64,000 nt of DNA from Burkholderiales bacterium (lineage in GTDB: Bacteria > Pseudomonadota > Gammaproteobacteria > Burkholderiales > SHXO01). A program made the translations under genes and the position numbers. Below, piece by piece: positions 14,562-26,065 of this stretch; within the stretch, counting starts at the first letter, position 1, and each line of letters begins with the position of its first letter. The notes below the pieces were generated by a model. The model was not told where the DNA came from, searched no databases, and saw only the letters and a list, made by a program, of their open reading frames with translations. Location: assembly GCA_020854105.1 (NCBI GenBank), contig JADZGB010000043.1, positions 1-64,000 on the forward strand, written 5' to 3'.

Positions 14562-15092
14562 ATGCCATTCGCCTACTTCGATCGACTCTCCGCTGCGCGC
14601 AAGGCGATCTACCTGCGCAGCGACGCCATCGAACGGGTCGACCTTCCGCCGGGCCCGGACCTGCGCTCGCTGCTCGACGAACTGGCGCTGGCGCTGCGCA
14701 CGGAGAACCGCGCCCAGTCAGAGCGCCACGCGCAGGCCCTGTGCGACGAGCTCACCGGTCGCCTGCGCGTGCCGCGCGTGCGCGTACGTGTGCTCTCGGT
14801 TCGCCCGAGCGGGAACTGGGGCGAGCTGCACGGGCTGTACGAGCCGTTCGACGACGGCCGGCCGCCCCTGCTGAGCGTGTGGATGCGCACGGTCGCGCGC
14901 AGGCAGGTGGTGGCGTTCAGGAGTTTCCTGCGCACCATCCTGCACGAGCTGTGTCACCACCTGGACTACGAACTGTACGCACTGCCCGAGACCTTTCACA
15001 CCGAAGGTTTCTACAAGCGCGAATCGAGCCTCTATTACCAGATCCGCGGCGAGACGCCACGGCATCGGGCAGAGCGCGCCGCCGCGGACTGA
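14562..15092 (+). CDS. putative zinc metalloprotease-like protein (HExxH motif)
   Basis: FLRTILHELCHHLDYELYALPETFHTEGFYKRESSLYYQI. Confidence 0.65.
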   Translation: MPFAYFDRLSAARKAIYLRSDAIERVDLPPGPDLRSLLDELALALRTENRAQSERHAQALCDELTGRLRVPRVRVRVLSVRPSGNWGELHGLYEPFDDGRPPLLSVWMRTVARRQVVAFRSFLRTILHELCHHLDYELYALPETFHTEGFYKRESSLYYQIRGETPRHRAERAAAD

Positions 15093-15099
15093 AGGGCAC

Positions 15100-15480
15100 T
15101 CAGGTCCAGGGAAACGGACGCTTGGTGAGCGCTACCGAGACGATGTAGGCGAAGCTCGCCAGTGCCGCAGCGAAGGCGAGGCGGCGCACCGCGGGCGTGC
15201 GCCCGCGCTTGAGCGCGATGCTGCCCAGCACGATGTAGACGAGCAGTCCGGCCACCTTGGCCGTGAGCCAGCCGTCACGCAACGGCGCCTGGCCGATGCG
15301 AAATGCCAGCCATACCGCGGAGGCGAGCAGGACGGTGTCGACCAGGTGCGGCAGCACCTTGACCCAGCGCTGCTGCAGCCACTGGCTCCCTGCCAGCATC
15401 CATGCGCCGCGGACCAGGAACAGGGTCAGGCTTAGCGTCACGGCGCCCACGTGCACTGCCTTGAGCACCGCGTAGTCCAT
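15100..15480 (-). CDS. SirB2-family membrane protein
   Basis: 126 aa, 4 TM; LKAVHVGAVTLSLTLFLVRGAWMLAGS, LPHLVDTVLLASAVWLAF, WLTAKVAGLLVYIVLGSIALKRG. Confidence 0.8.
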   Translation of the reverse strand: MDYAVLKAVHVGAVTLSLTLFLVRGAWMLAGSQWLQQRWVKVLPHLVDTVLLASAVWLAFRIGQAPLRDGWLTAKVAGLLVYIVLGSIALKRGRTPAVRRLAFAAALASFAYIVSVALTKRPFPWT

Positions 15481-15639
15481 CCCCGAAGGATATCAGGACG
15501 CGTGGCGGCTATTCCCGATACGGCGGATTTTCCCCTAGAATCGGAGCGCAGGGGTTGTGCATCGGCATACGCTCGGAAGCAGGCGCTGGCTCAGGGAGGC
15601 GGCCGTTCCGGTCGAATCCTGGACGAGAAGGAGTTGGCA

Positions 15640-16206
15640 GTGGCCCTGATTCTGGCGTTGGACTTGGCAGGCATGCCCAACCGCTGGCTGATCGTCGAGC
15701 AGGCGATCACCTACTACGCGCGCGACATGGTCGCCTGGTCGCTCGGAAAGACGGTGTGCACCTTCCATGGTGGCGTGTCGCGCATCACGGGCAGGCGCTC
15801 GGCGCTCTCGACCAAGAGCATCATCGCGATCCGGGGCGCCGCCGAGTTCGTTCGCGAGCAGCAGGCCGAGCCGCACCTCACCAATGCCGCCCTGTACCGG
15901 CGCGACCGCCACGTTTGCGGGTACTGCGGTGGCCGCTTCAAGGAGTTCAGCCTGTCGCGGGACCACGTCGTGCCCCTGCATCAGGGCGGCAGGGACCGCT
16001 GGATGAACGTGGTCACCGCCTGCCGCTCCTGCAACACGATCAAGGGAGGCCGTACGCCAGAGGCGGCGCGCATGCCCCTGCTGTACGCGCCCTACGTGCC
16101 GAACCGTCACGAGCATCTGATCCTGCAGAACCGGCGCATCCTGCAGGATCAGATGGAGTACCTCATGGCGCGCGTGCCGCGCCATAGCCGCCTGCATCAG
16201 GCCTGA
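15640..16206 (+). CDS. HNH endonuclease
   Basis: YRRDRHVCGYCGGRFKEFSLSRDHVVPLHQGGRDRWMNVVTACRSCNTIKGGRTPEAA; GTG start preceded by AAGGAG. Confidence 0.88.
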   Translation: MALILALDLAGMPNRWLIVEQAITYYARDMVAWSLGKTVCTFHGGVSRITGRRSALSTKSIIAIRGAAEFVREQQAEPHLTNAALYRRDRHVCGYCGGRFKEFSLSRDHVVPLHQGGRDRWMNVVTACRSCNTIKGGRTPEAARMPLLYAPYVPNRHEHLILQNRRILQDQMEYLMARVPRHSRLHQA

Positions 16207-16298
16207 GCCGGGCGACTCCGGGACTCTCACTTCCGCCAGCGGCGGGCGCCGGCCGCCGTGTGCGCATCGAGGCGGCCGGCCACTTGCTGTGAGCACGC

Positions 16299-17255
16299 AT
16301 GAAATACAAGGACTACTACCAGACCCTCGGCGTCGAGCGTGATGCCTCGGAAGACGCGATCAAGAAGGCGTACCGCAAGCTCGCGCGCAAGTACCACCCG
16401 GACGTCTCCAAGGAGAAGAACGCCGAGGAGAAGTTCAAGGAGGTGGGCGAGGCGTACGAGGTCCTGCAGGATCCGGAGAAGCGGGCTGCCTACGATCAGA
16501 TGGGCGCCTACCAGCCGGGGCAGGACTTCCGGCCGCCGCCCGGCTGGGGTGAGCGTTTCGGCGCCTCGGATGGCTTCGGCGCTCAGGGCGGATTCGAGGA
16601 TCTCAACGACCTGGACCTGTTCGACATCCTCGCCGGACTTGGCGGGCGGGGCGCATTTCGCGGTTCCCGCGCCCAGGCCGGCGCGACCCCGGGCCGGGAC
16701 GCCGAAGTCGCCGTCACCGTTGGCGTGGAAGACCTGCTGCACGGCGCCGAGATCGAGATTCCCCTGAACTTCACCCAGATCCAGCCCGACGGACGCCTGC
16801 AGCGCGTGACACGCACGACCAAGGTGCGCATTCCGAAGGGGGCGAGCGACGGGCAGCGCCTGCGCGTGCCGGGCAAGGGTGCGCCCGGGCAGGGCGGCCC
16901 GGCCGGTGATCTGTACATCGACATCCGCCTGCGCCCGCACGAGCTGTTCAAGGTGACCGGGCACGACCTCTACCTGGAGGTGCCGGTCGCCCCGTGGGAG
17001 GCCGCGCTTGGCGCCAGCGTGGACATCCCGACGTTGACCGGCAAGGTCGCGCTCAAGGTTCCGCCCGGCTCGAGAGCCGGCCAGAAGCTGCGCGTGCGCG
17101 GCCGCGGCCTGCCCCGACCCAAGAGCGAGGAGCGCGGCGATCTGTATGCCGTGCTGCAGGTGGTGACGCCCTCGTCGATGAGCGAGCAGGAGAAGGACTT
17201 GTACCGGGAACTGGCGCGCGTCTCGTCGTTCAACCCGCGCGGGCATTTCGGATAG
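16299..17255 (+). CDS. cbpA: DnaJ-family co-chaperone CbpA
   Basis: J-domain [36 protein letters not shown] and DnaJ C-terminal substrate-binding domain. Confidence 0.92.
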   Translation: MKYKDYYQTLGVERDASEDAIKKAYRKLARKYHPDVSKEKNAEEKFKEVGEAYEVLQDPEKRAAYDQMGAYQPGQDFRPPPGWGERFGASDGFGAQGGFEDLNDLDLFDILAGLGGRGAFRGSRAQAGATPGRDAEVAVTVGVEDLLHGAEIEIPLNFTQIQPDGRLQRVTRTTKVRIPKGASDGQRLRVPGKGAPGQGGPAGDLYIDIRLRPHELFKVTGHDLYLEVPVAPWEAALGASVDIPTLTGKVALKVPPGSRAGQKLRVRGRGLPRPKSEERGDLYAVLQVVTPSSMSEQEKDLYRELARVSSFNPRGHFG

Positions 17256-17262
17256 GCCGATC

Positions 17263-17574
17263 ATGACAGCAGATATCGCGGCCCTGCTCGGCGAGCACCT
17301 CCAGGTCGACGTGGAGGAGCTCGCACGCGCCACGGGCCTCAGCGGCGCCGAGGTCATCGAACTGACCGAGTACGGCGTGTTCGAGCCACTGTCGGGCGGC
17401 ACGGGGCATTGGTGCTATGCGGCGCGCTGCATCGCCGTTGGCCGCCGTGCGTCGCGCCTGCGCACCGATTTCGGTCTGGACCTGCACGGACTGGCGCTGG
17501 TGTCGGCGCTGCTCGAGCGCATCGACGACCTGGAGGACGAGTGCGCGCGCCTGCGCGCACAGTCGCTCGAATGA
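17263..17574 (+). CDS. cbpM: chaperone modulator CbpM
   Basis: Small MerR-like protein directly downstream of cbpA; DFGLDLHGLALVSALLERIDDLEDECARLRAQ. Confidence 0.8.
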   Translation: MTADIAALLGEHLQVDVEELARATGLSGAEVIELTEYGVFEPLSGGTGHWCYAARCIAVGRRASRLRTDFGLDLHGLALVSALLERIDDLEDECARLRAQSLE

Positions 17575-18032
17575 ATGCGCGGGCGCGGCGCGGCGTGATC
17601 GCCGCCACGCTCGCCGCCTGGCTGGCGTTTCCGGCGCCGGCGCCGGGTCAGACCGGAGCGCCCCAGCCCGTGCCGGTCACGGCGCAGGGGCTGAAGGCGG
17701 CAGAGCGCCTGTTCGATGTTCCCGCCTACCGGCAGCTCGCAACGCGGCAGTTGTACCGCGCGCTGGCATCCCTGCCCGAGGACCGGTACACCTCGTCGGT
17801 GGAGGCACTGAAGGATCCCGAGGTCATCCGCATCCTGCGCGGGGTGATCGCGCGCAGCATGGCGCAGACGTACAGCCTCGCGGAGCTGGAGTTCCTGGCG
17901 CGCATGCTGTCCACCGACGAGGGGCGGTCCATCGCCGCGAAGGACGATCTGCTGCAGGACATGCTCACGCGCGAACTGATCGCCGCGGCCCTCACCAATC
18001 CGGAACTCGCGCGCCTCCTCGGCCAGCCCTGA
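17571..18032 (+). CDS. secreted hypothetical protein (DUF2059-like)
   Basis: ATG overlaps the cbpM stop; signal peptide; SLAELEFLARMLSTDEGRSIAAKDDLLQDMLTREL. Confidence 0.5.
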   Translation: MNARARRGVIAATLAAWLAFPAPAPGQTGAPQPVPVTAQGLKAAERLFDVPAYRQLATRQLYRALASLPEDRYTSSVEALKDPEVIRILRGVIARSMAQTYSLAELEFLARMLSTDEGRSIAAKDDLLQDMLTRELIAAALTNPELARLLGQP

Positions 18033-18094
18033 CCCCGACGCGCCATCCTGCTGCCCACCGGCACGGCCGCGGCAGCCACCGGCTCTAGCCGGAT

Positions 18095-18183
18095 CAGGTC
18101 CGCGCGCGGGCGCGGACGATGCGGCAATTCTTCGAATTCGCCTGTTCCCGGTGAGCAGGTCCGCGCGCGGGCGCGGACGATGC
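18095..18183. repeat. two 28-bp direct repeats, each a GC-rich palindrome, 61 bp apart
   Basis: CAGGTCCGCGCGCGGGCGCGGACGATGC at 18095-18122 and 18156-18183; each contains GTCCGCGC...GCGCGGAC; a small dyad AATTCTTCGAATT lies between them. Confidence 0.93.
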
Positions 18184-18303
18184 CCCTGTGCCACTCGTGC
18201 GTCATGGCCCCGCGGCAGGCGTGCGGGCCTGCACTGCGGGACAGGCTATCATTGCGCGCTGCATGCCATCGCGTGACCTACAAGAATTCGCAGAGGAGAT
18301 CCC

Positions 18304-19506
18304 ATGCACAGGCACATGATCCGGCTGGCGCTGACACTCACGTTCCCCCTGGCGCTCACACTGGCGCTGGCGTTGCCGGGCGCGGCGCGGGTGCACGCCG
18401 CTGAACGCATCAGGATCGGCTTCCTGAGCACGCTGTCCGGGCCGTCGGCGGCCCTGGGCCTGGACATTCGCGACGGGTTCGCGCTGGCGATGCAGCAGAA
18501 CGGCGGCAAGCTCGGCGGGCTTCCCGCAGAGCTGGTCCTGGGCGACGATCAGCAGAACGCCGACACCGGCAAGCAATTGGTGGAGCGGCTTCTCAAGAAG
18601 GAGCGCGTGGATCTGGTCACCGGCATCGTGTTCACCAACGTCATGCTGGCGGTGGCGCCGGCAGTGTTCGAGGCGCAGACCTTCCTGATCAGCGCGAACT
18701 CCACCCCGCTGCAATATTCGGGCGAGGGCTGCAACCCGTTCTTCTTCAGCACCTCGTGGCAGAACGACGCCGTGCACGAGGCGGCCGGCAGGTTCGCCTC
18801 CGACAAGGGCTATGACCGCCTCGTGCTGATCGCGCCGAACTACCCCGCGGGCAAGGATGCGATGAACGGCTTCAAGCGCTTCTTCAAGGGGGCGGTGATC
18901 GACGAGATCTACACCCGGCTGGGCCAGCTCGACTACGCGGCGGAACTGGCCCAGGTGCGCGCAGCGAAGCCGAAGGCGGTGTACATCTTCCTGCCGGGCG
19001 GCATGGGCGTGAACTTCATCAAGCAGTATCACGCCGCGGGCCTGAATCGCAGCACCGTGCTGGTGGGTCCCGGCTTCTCGGCCGACGAGGACGTGATCAA
19101 GGCAGTGGGCGAACCGATGATCGGCATGTTCAACACGGCCCAGTGGGCGCACGATCTGGACAACGCGCAGAACCGTCGTTTCGTTGCCGACTTCCGCAGG
19201 CAGTACGGCCGCACGCCGACCATGTACGCGTCGCAGGGCTACGACGCGGCCCTCCTGATCGATGGCGCGGTTCGCGAGGTGAAGGGCAGGATCGAGGACA
19301 AGGCCGCGCTGCGCAGGGCGCTCGAGGCGGCGAACTTCGAGTCGGTACGCGGCGAATTCAGGTTCAATGTCAATCACGTTCCGATCCAGCACTACTATCT
19401 GCGCCAGGTGGTCAAGGGCGCGGACGGAACGCTCACCAACAGGCTGGTATCCACGGTCCTCGCCGCGCACGGGGATGCATACGCGACGGCGTGCAGGATG
19501 AGATAG
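18304..19506 (+). CDS. branched-chain amino acid-type ABC transporter substrate-binding protein
   Basis: Signal peptide then ERIRIGFLSTLSGPSAALGLDIRDGFALAMQQNGGKLGGLPAELVLGDDQ; first gene of a liv-like operon. Confidence 0.9.
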   Translation: MHRHMIRLALTLTFPLALTLALALPGAARVHAAERIRIGFLSTLSGPSAALGLDIRDGFALAMQQNGGKLGGLPAELVLGDDQQNADTGKQLVERLLKKERVDLVTGIVFTNVMLAVAPAVFEAQTFLISANSTPLQYSGEGCNPFFFSTSWQNDAVHEAAGRFASDKGYDRLVLIAPNYPAGKDAMNGFKRFFKGAVIDEIYTRLGQLDYAAELAQVRAAKPKAVYIFLPGGMGVNFIKQYHAAGLNRSTVLVGPGFSADEDVIKAVGEPMIGMFNTAQWAHDLDNAQNRRFVADFRRQYGRTPTMYASQGYDAALLIDGAVREVKGRIEDKAALRRALEAANFESVRGEFRFNVNHVPIQHYYLRQVVKGADGTLTNRLVSTVLAAHGDAYATACRMR

Positions 19507-19571
19507 GCGCCAGGACTTCGGGCCGGGATCGGAACTCGACGGCACACGGCCCGGTCCCGGCGCGCCGGAAC

Positions 19572-20492
19572 ATGGACATGATCCTCTTCCTCGAGCAGGG
19601 CCTGAACGGCCTGCAGTTCGGGCTGATGCTGTTCCTGCTTGCCGCCGGGCTGACGCTCGTGTTCGGGATCATGGACATGATCAACCTGGCACATGGCTCC
19701 CTGTACATGATCGGTGCCTACCTGGCCGCGCTGATCCTGGGCAGCACCGGATCTTTCCTGCTCGCGGTCGCGGGCTCGCTCGCAGGCACGGCAGTGCTCG
19801 GCATGCTGCTCGAGATCAGCGTGCTGCGCCGGCTGTATTCGCGCGATCACCTGTCGCAGGTGCTGGCTACCTTCGCGCTCCTGCTCATCGCCAACGAATC
19901 GATGCGCATCCTGTTCGGATCCCAGGCGCTCACGCTCAATCCACCGGCGGTGCTGTCCGGCCCGGTCGAGCTTGCGCCGGGGTTCTTCTATCCGGCCTAC
20001 CGGCTGCTGATCATCGGCGTCGGCCTGGCCGTAGCGCTGCTGCTCTATCTGCTCGTGTCGAGGACGCGCATCGGCATGCTGGTGCGTGCCGGTGCCTCCA
20101 ACCGCGAGATGGCCCTGGCCATGGGGGTGAACGTCCGGGCCTTGTTCACCGCGGTGTTCGGTTTCGGTGCGGCGCTGTGTGCGCTCGCCGGCGCCATGCT
20201 CGGTCCCCTGCTCGCGGTCGAGGTGGGCATGGGCGAGGGCATCCTCATCCTGGCCTTCGTGGTCATCGTCATCGGCGGCATCGGCTCGATCCGCGGGGCC
20301 CTGGCCGGGGCCGTGATCGTCGGCGTGGTGGACACGCTCGGACGCACCCTGCTGCCGATGTCACTGCGCACGGTACTGCCTCCCACGGTGGCGGGCAACC
20401 TCGGGCCCTCGCTGGCCTCGATCCTGATCTACGTGCTCATGGCGGCCGTGCTGTTCTGGCGGCCGCAGGGCCTGTTTCCCGCGCGCGGCTGA
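19572..20492 (+). CDS. livH: branched-chain amino acid ABC transporter permease (LivH-like)
   Basis: GLQFGLMLFLLAAGLTLVFGIMDMINLAHGSLYMIGAY... VVIVIGGIGSIRGALAGAVIVGVVDTLGR. Confidence 0.88.
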   Translation: MDMILFLEQGLNGLQFGLMLFLLAAGLTLVFGIMDMINLAHGSLYMIGAYLAALILGSTGSFLLAVAGSLAGTAVLGMLLEISVLRRLYSRDHLSQVLATFALLLIANESMRILFGSQALTLNPPAVLSGPVELAPGFFYPAYRLLIIGVGLAVALLLYLLVSRTRIGMLVRAGASNREMALAMGVNVRALFTAVFGFGAALCALAGAMLGPLLAVEVGMGEGILILAFVVIVIGGIGSIRGALAGAVIVGVVDTLGRTLLPMSLRTVLPPTVAGNLGPSLASILIYVLMAAVLFWRPQGLFPARG

Positions 20493-21457
20493 TGGGCGTG
20501 CAGCTCGATCATCCGCTGCATGCCGCGGTGGCGCTGCCGCTGCTGGCTGCGCTGATCGTGTTCCCCTTCGTCGTGCTCGCCATCGACGAACCGTTCTACG
20601 TGGTGCTCGCGAGCCGCATCCTCATCTTCGCGCTGGTCGCCACCAGCCTGAACCTGCTGGTGGGCTTCGGCGGCATGGTGAGCTTCGGTCACGCCGCCTT
20701 CCTCGGCGCGGGCGCCTACGTGGTCGCGATCCTGATGCAGCACGGTGTGGCCTCGGCGTGGATCGCCTGGCCGGCGGCCGTGGCCGTCGCCGCGCTGGCG
20801 GCCCTGGCGATCGGAGCCGTGTGCCTGCGCACGCGCGGGGTGTACTTCATCATGATCACGCTGGCGTTCGCGCAGATGGTGTACTTCGTCTTCGTCTCCC
20901 TGAAGGCCTACGGCGGCGACGACGGCCTGTCGCTCGCGTCGCGTTCCGTCGTCGCGCCCGGCATCGACCTGAACTCGGACACGCTGTTCTACTACGTGGT
21001 GCTGGCCTTCGCGTCCACCGGCTTCTTCCTGTTCGCGCGCCTGGTCAATTCGCGCTTCGGGCGGGTGCTGCAGGGCATTCGCGAGAACGAGACACGCATG
21101 GAGGCTCTCGGCTACGCGGTCCATCGCTACAAGCTGGGTGCATTCGTGCTCGCGGGGGCGACGGCGGGACTGGGCGGCGCACTGCTGGTGAACCAGAACG
21201 AACTGGCAAGCCCGGGCACGCTGAGCTGGACGCAGTCGGGGATGCTGCTCACCATGGTCATCCTCGGCGGAGTCGGATACCTGTGGGGAGGCGTGATGGG
21301 CGCGGCCGCCCTGCTGCTGATGGAGGAGTTGCTCGCGGCGTACACCATCCACTGGCAGCTCGGCCTCGGCCTGGTGCTGCTCGCGGTGGTGCTGTTCGCT
21401 CCCAACGGGCTGGCAACGCTGGCGCGCGCGGCCGGACCAGGCGGGCGCGATGGCTGA
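20492..21457 (+). CDS. livM: branched-chain amino acid ABC transporter permease (LivM-like)
   Basis: FALVATSLNLLVGFGGMVSFGHAAFLGAGAY; ATG overlaps livH stop. Confidence 0.88.
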   Translation: MGVQLDHPLHAAVALPLLAALIVFPFVVLAIDEPFYVVLASRILIFALVATSLNLLVGFGGMVSFGHAAFLGAGAYVVAILMQHGVASAWIAWPAAVAVAALAALAIGAVCLRTRGVYFIMITLAFAQMVYFVFVSLKAYGGDDGLSLASRSVVAPGIDLNSDTLFYYVVLAFASTGFFLFARLVNSRFGRVLQGIRENETRMEALGYAVHRYKLGAFVLAGATAGLGGALLVNQNELASPGTLSWTQSGMLLTMVILGGVGYLWGGVMGAAALLLMEELLAAYTIHWQLGLGLVLLAVVLFAPNGLATLARAAGPGGRDG

Positions 21458-22208
21458 GCTGCTGCGTCTGCGCGGCCTGATCAAGCGCTTCGGCGGCCTG
21501 GTCGCGACCGATGGCGTCGACCTGACAGTGCAGGAGGGCGAGGTGCACGCCCTGATCGGCCCCAACGGCGCGGGCAAGACCACGCTGGTGCACCTGATCT
21601 CGGGTGCGCTGCGCGGCAATGCCGGCTCGGTGTTCTTCGCCGGCGAGGAGCTCACGCACGCGCCGGTGCACGAGCGCGTGCGACGCGGCCTGGTGCGCTC
21701 CTATCAGGTGACCAGCATCTTCACGCGCCTGAGCGCGCTCGACAATGCGTTGCTCGCGGTGCAGGCGGCCGCCGGCTCGAGCATGCGCTTCTGGACTCCG
21801 GTGCGGACCGAACGCGCGTTCACACGCGATGCGCGCGCGCTGCTGATGCGCGTGGGACTGCTCGATCGCGCCGAGGTGGTCGCGGGCACCCTCGCGCACG
21901 GCGAGCAGCGCAAGCTAGAGGTGGCGCTTGCGCTTGCCGCGCGCCCGCGCCTGCTGCTGCTCGACGAGCCGTTGGCGGGTTTGGGGCCGGAAGAGTCGCT
22001 GCACATGGTGGAACTGATCGGGGGCCTGGCCGGAGAGGTCACCATCGTCCTGGTCGAGCACGACATGGATGCGGTGTTCAAGCTCGCGCACCGCATCTCG
22101 GTGCTGGTGTCGGGACGCATCGTCGCTACCGGCGCGCCCGACGAGATCCGCAGCGACGCGCGCGTGCGCCAGGCCTACCTGGGAGACGAGCTTGGCAGCG
22201 CTGCTTGA
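21450..22208 (+). CDS. livG: branched-chain amino acid ABC transporter ATP-binding protein (LivG-like)
   Basis: Walker A GPNGAGKTTL, Walker B LLLLDEPLAGLGPEES. Confidence 0.9.
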   Translation: MAELLRLRGLIKRFGGLVATDGVDLTVQEGEVHALIGPNGAGKTTLVHLISGALRGNAGSVFFAGEELTHAPVHERVRRGLVRSYQVTSIFTRLSALDNALLAVQAAAGSSMRFWTPVRTERAFTRDARALLMRVGLLDRAEVVAGTLAHGEQRKLEVALALAARPRLLLLDEPLAGLGPEESLHMVELIGGLAGEVTIVLVEHDMDAVFKLAHRISVLVSGRIVATGAPDEIRSDARVRQAYLGDELGSAA

Positions 22209-22902
22209 GATCCGCGACCTGGACGCCGGCTACGGAGCGAGCCAGGTCCTGTTCGGCCTGCAGCTGTCGATCGAGGCAGGCGAAGCCGCGACCCTGCTCG
22301 GGCGCAACGGCATGGGCAAGACCACCACGGTGCGCAGCATCCTTGGCCTGGTGGGGTCGAGCGCCGGCAGCATCCGCTTCCGCGGCGAGCGCATCGACGG
22401 ATGGAGCGCGGACCGCATCGCCCGCGCCGGCATCGCCGTGGTCCCCGAGGGACGGCAGATCTTCCCCAACCTCTCGGTGGAGGAGAACCTCGTCGCCTTC
22501 GGCGCCAATCGAAATGCCTCGTCGAGCCCCTGGGACCGGCAGCGCGTCTACGACATGTTCCCGCGCCTGCGCGAGCGGCGCACCAGCATGGGCGAACGGC
22601 TCTCCGGCGGCGAGCAGCAGATGCTCGCCATCGGCCGCGCCCTGATGACCAATCCGCATCTGCTGATCCTCGACGAGGCCACCGAGGGTCTGGCGCCGCT
22701 GGTGCGCGAGGAGATCTGGCGCTGCCTGCATCGCCTGCGCGGCGATGGCCAGACCATCCTGGTGATCGACAAGTACGTCGAACGCCTGATCGCGCTCGCG
22801 CAGCATCACACCGTTGTCGAGCGCGGGCGGGTCGCGTGGCACGGCACTTCCGCGGCACTGGAGCGGGATCACGCGATCTGGCAGCGCTATCTGGGCGTCT
22901 GA
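22192..22902 (+). CDS. livF: branched-chain amino acid ABC transporter ATP-binding protein (LivF-like), TTG start
   Basis: GRNGMGKTTTVRSILGL, VPEGRQIFPNLSVEENL, LSGGEQQMLAIGRALMTNPHLLILDEATEGLAP. Confidence 0.9.
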   Translation: MAALLEIRDLDAGYGASQVLFGLQLSIEAGEAATLLGRNGMGKTTTVRSILGLVGSSAGSIRFRGERIDGWSADRIARAGIAVVPEGRQIFPNLSVEENLVAFGANRNASSSPWDRQRVYDMFPRLRERRTSMGERLSGGEQQMLAIGRALMTNPHLLILDEATEGLAPLVREEIWRCLHRLRGDGQTILVIDKYVERLIALAQHHTVVERGRVAWHGTSAALERDHAIWQRYLGV

Positions 22903-22966
22903 TTCTCGCGGGCTGGTGTGCACGGGGGTGCAGATTCGCGGGAACAGCCGTTGCCTGGATCCCGGG

Positions 22967-22994
22967 ATTGAAAATGCCCGGGTGAGCCGCATAT
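22967..22994 (+). promoter_or_regulatory. candidate sigma-32-type heat-shock promoter upstream of hsp20-lon
   Basis: TTGAAA (22968-22973) - 13 bp - CCGCATAT (22987-22994), close to TTGAAA-N13-CCCCATnT. Confidence 0.45.
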
Positions 22995-23047
22995 CGCCGA
23001 AAGACACCATAATCGCCGGAAAGCAACCATATCGCCGGCAAGACATG
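22990..23047. repeat. three imperfect ~20-bp repeats in the hsp20 upstream region
   Basis: CATATCGCCGAAAGACAC / CATAATCGCCGGAAAGCAAC / CATATCGCCGGCAAGACATG. Confidence 0.75.
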
Positions 23048-23072
23048 TTGGGCCGGCACAGGGCATACACGC

Positions 23073-23474
23073 ATGAGATCCCGCTATCCGACCAGTTCCA
23101 TGTGGGCGCACGCCCTGGAGATGCTGGAGCAGGCCGACCGCCTGCACCGCCAGTTCTTCCAGCCGGGCCCTGCCGCGATATCGGCCTGGGAGCCGCCGGT
23201 GGACATCGTCGAGCACGACGATGCCTATCACGTCATCGTCGCGCTGCCGGGGGTGGACCCCTCGCGCATCCGCGTCTGGTTCGACGGTGCGGCGCTGGTG
23301 GTGACCGGCGAGCGGCCGCTGCCGGCCAGCTGCCAGGGCGGAGCGATCCGGCGGCTGGAGATTCCCTACGGACGCTTTCAGCGGCGCATCCCGATTCCCG
23401 CGGGGCAGTTCGAGCTGTTCGGGCAACAGGTCGAGAACGGCTGCCTGATCATCGGGCTGCGGCCGTTGTCGTGA
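23073..23474 (+). CDS. Hsp20/alpha-crystallin family small heat shock protein
   Basis: WEPPVDIVEHDDAYHVIVALPGVDPSRIRVWFDGAALVVTGER. Confidence 0.9.
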   Translation: MRSRYPTSSMWAHALEMLEQADRLHRQFFQPGPAAISAWEPPVDIVEHDDAYHVIVALPGVDPSRIRVWFDGAALVVTGERPLPASCQGGAIRRLEIPYGRFQRRIPIPAGQFELFGQQVENGCLIIGLRPLS

Positions 23475-23484
23475 GGACGCTGAC

Positions 23485-25938
<2,454 letters not shown>

Positions 25939-25956
25939 GGGCGGGCGAGCGCGAGG

Positions 25957-25984
25957 AACGGGCCACCAGGGTGGCCCGTTTTAC
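25957..25984 (+). terminator. rho-independent terminator after lon
   Basis: AACGGGCCAC-cagg-GTGGCCCGTT followed by TTAC. Confidence 0.8.
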
Positions 25985-26065
25985 TTGGAGTGCATACATT
26001 GACGCTGCTATTTCCAGACGCCCTCGGGTGTACCATCTGAACCGAGTCGACTCCGCAGGCAGCCC

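Noticed and set aside
15640-16206. HNH gene as part of a phage-defence island or homing element
   Set aside because: Stand-alone HNH gene with housekeeping neighbours (SirB2-like, cbpAM) and no intron/intein or defence partners.
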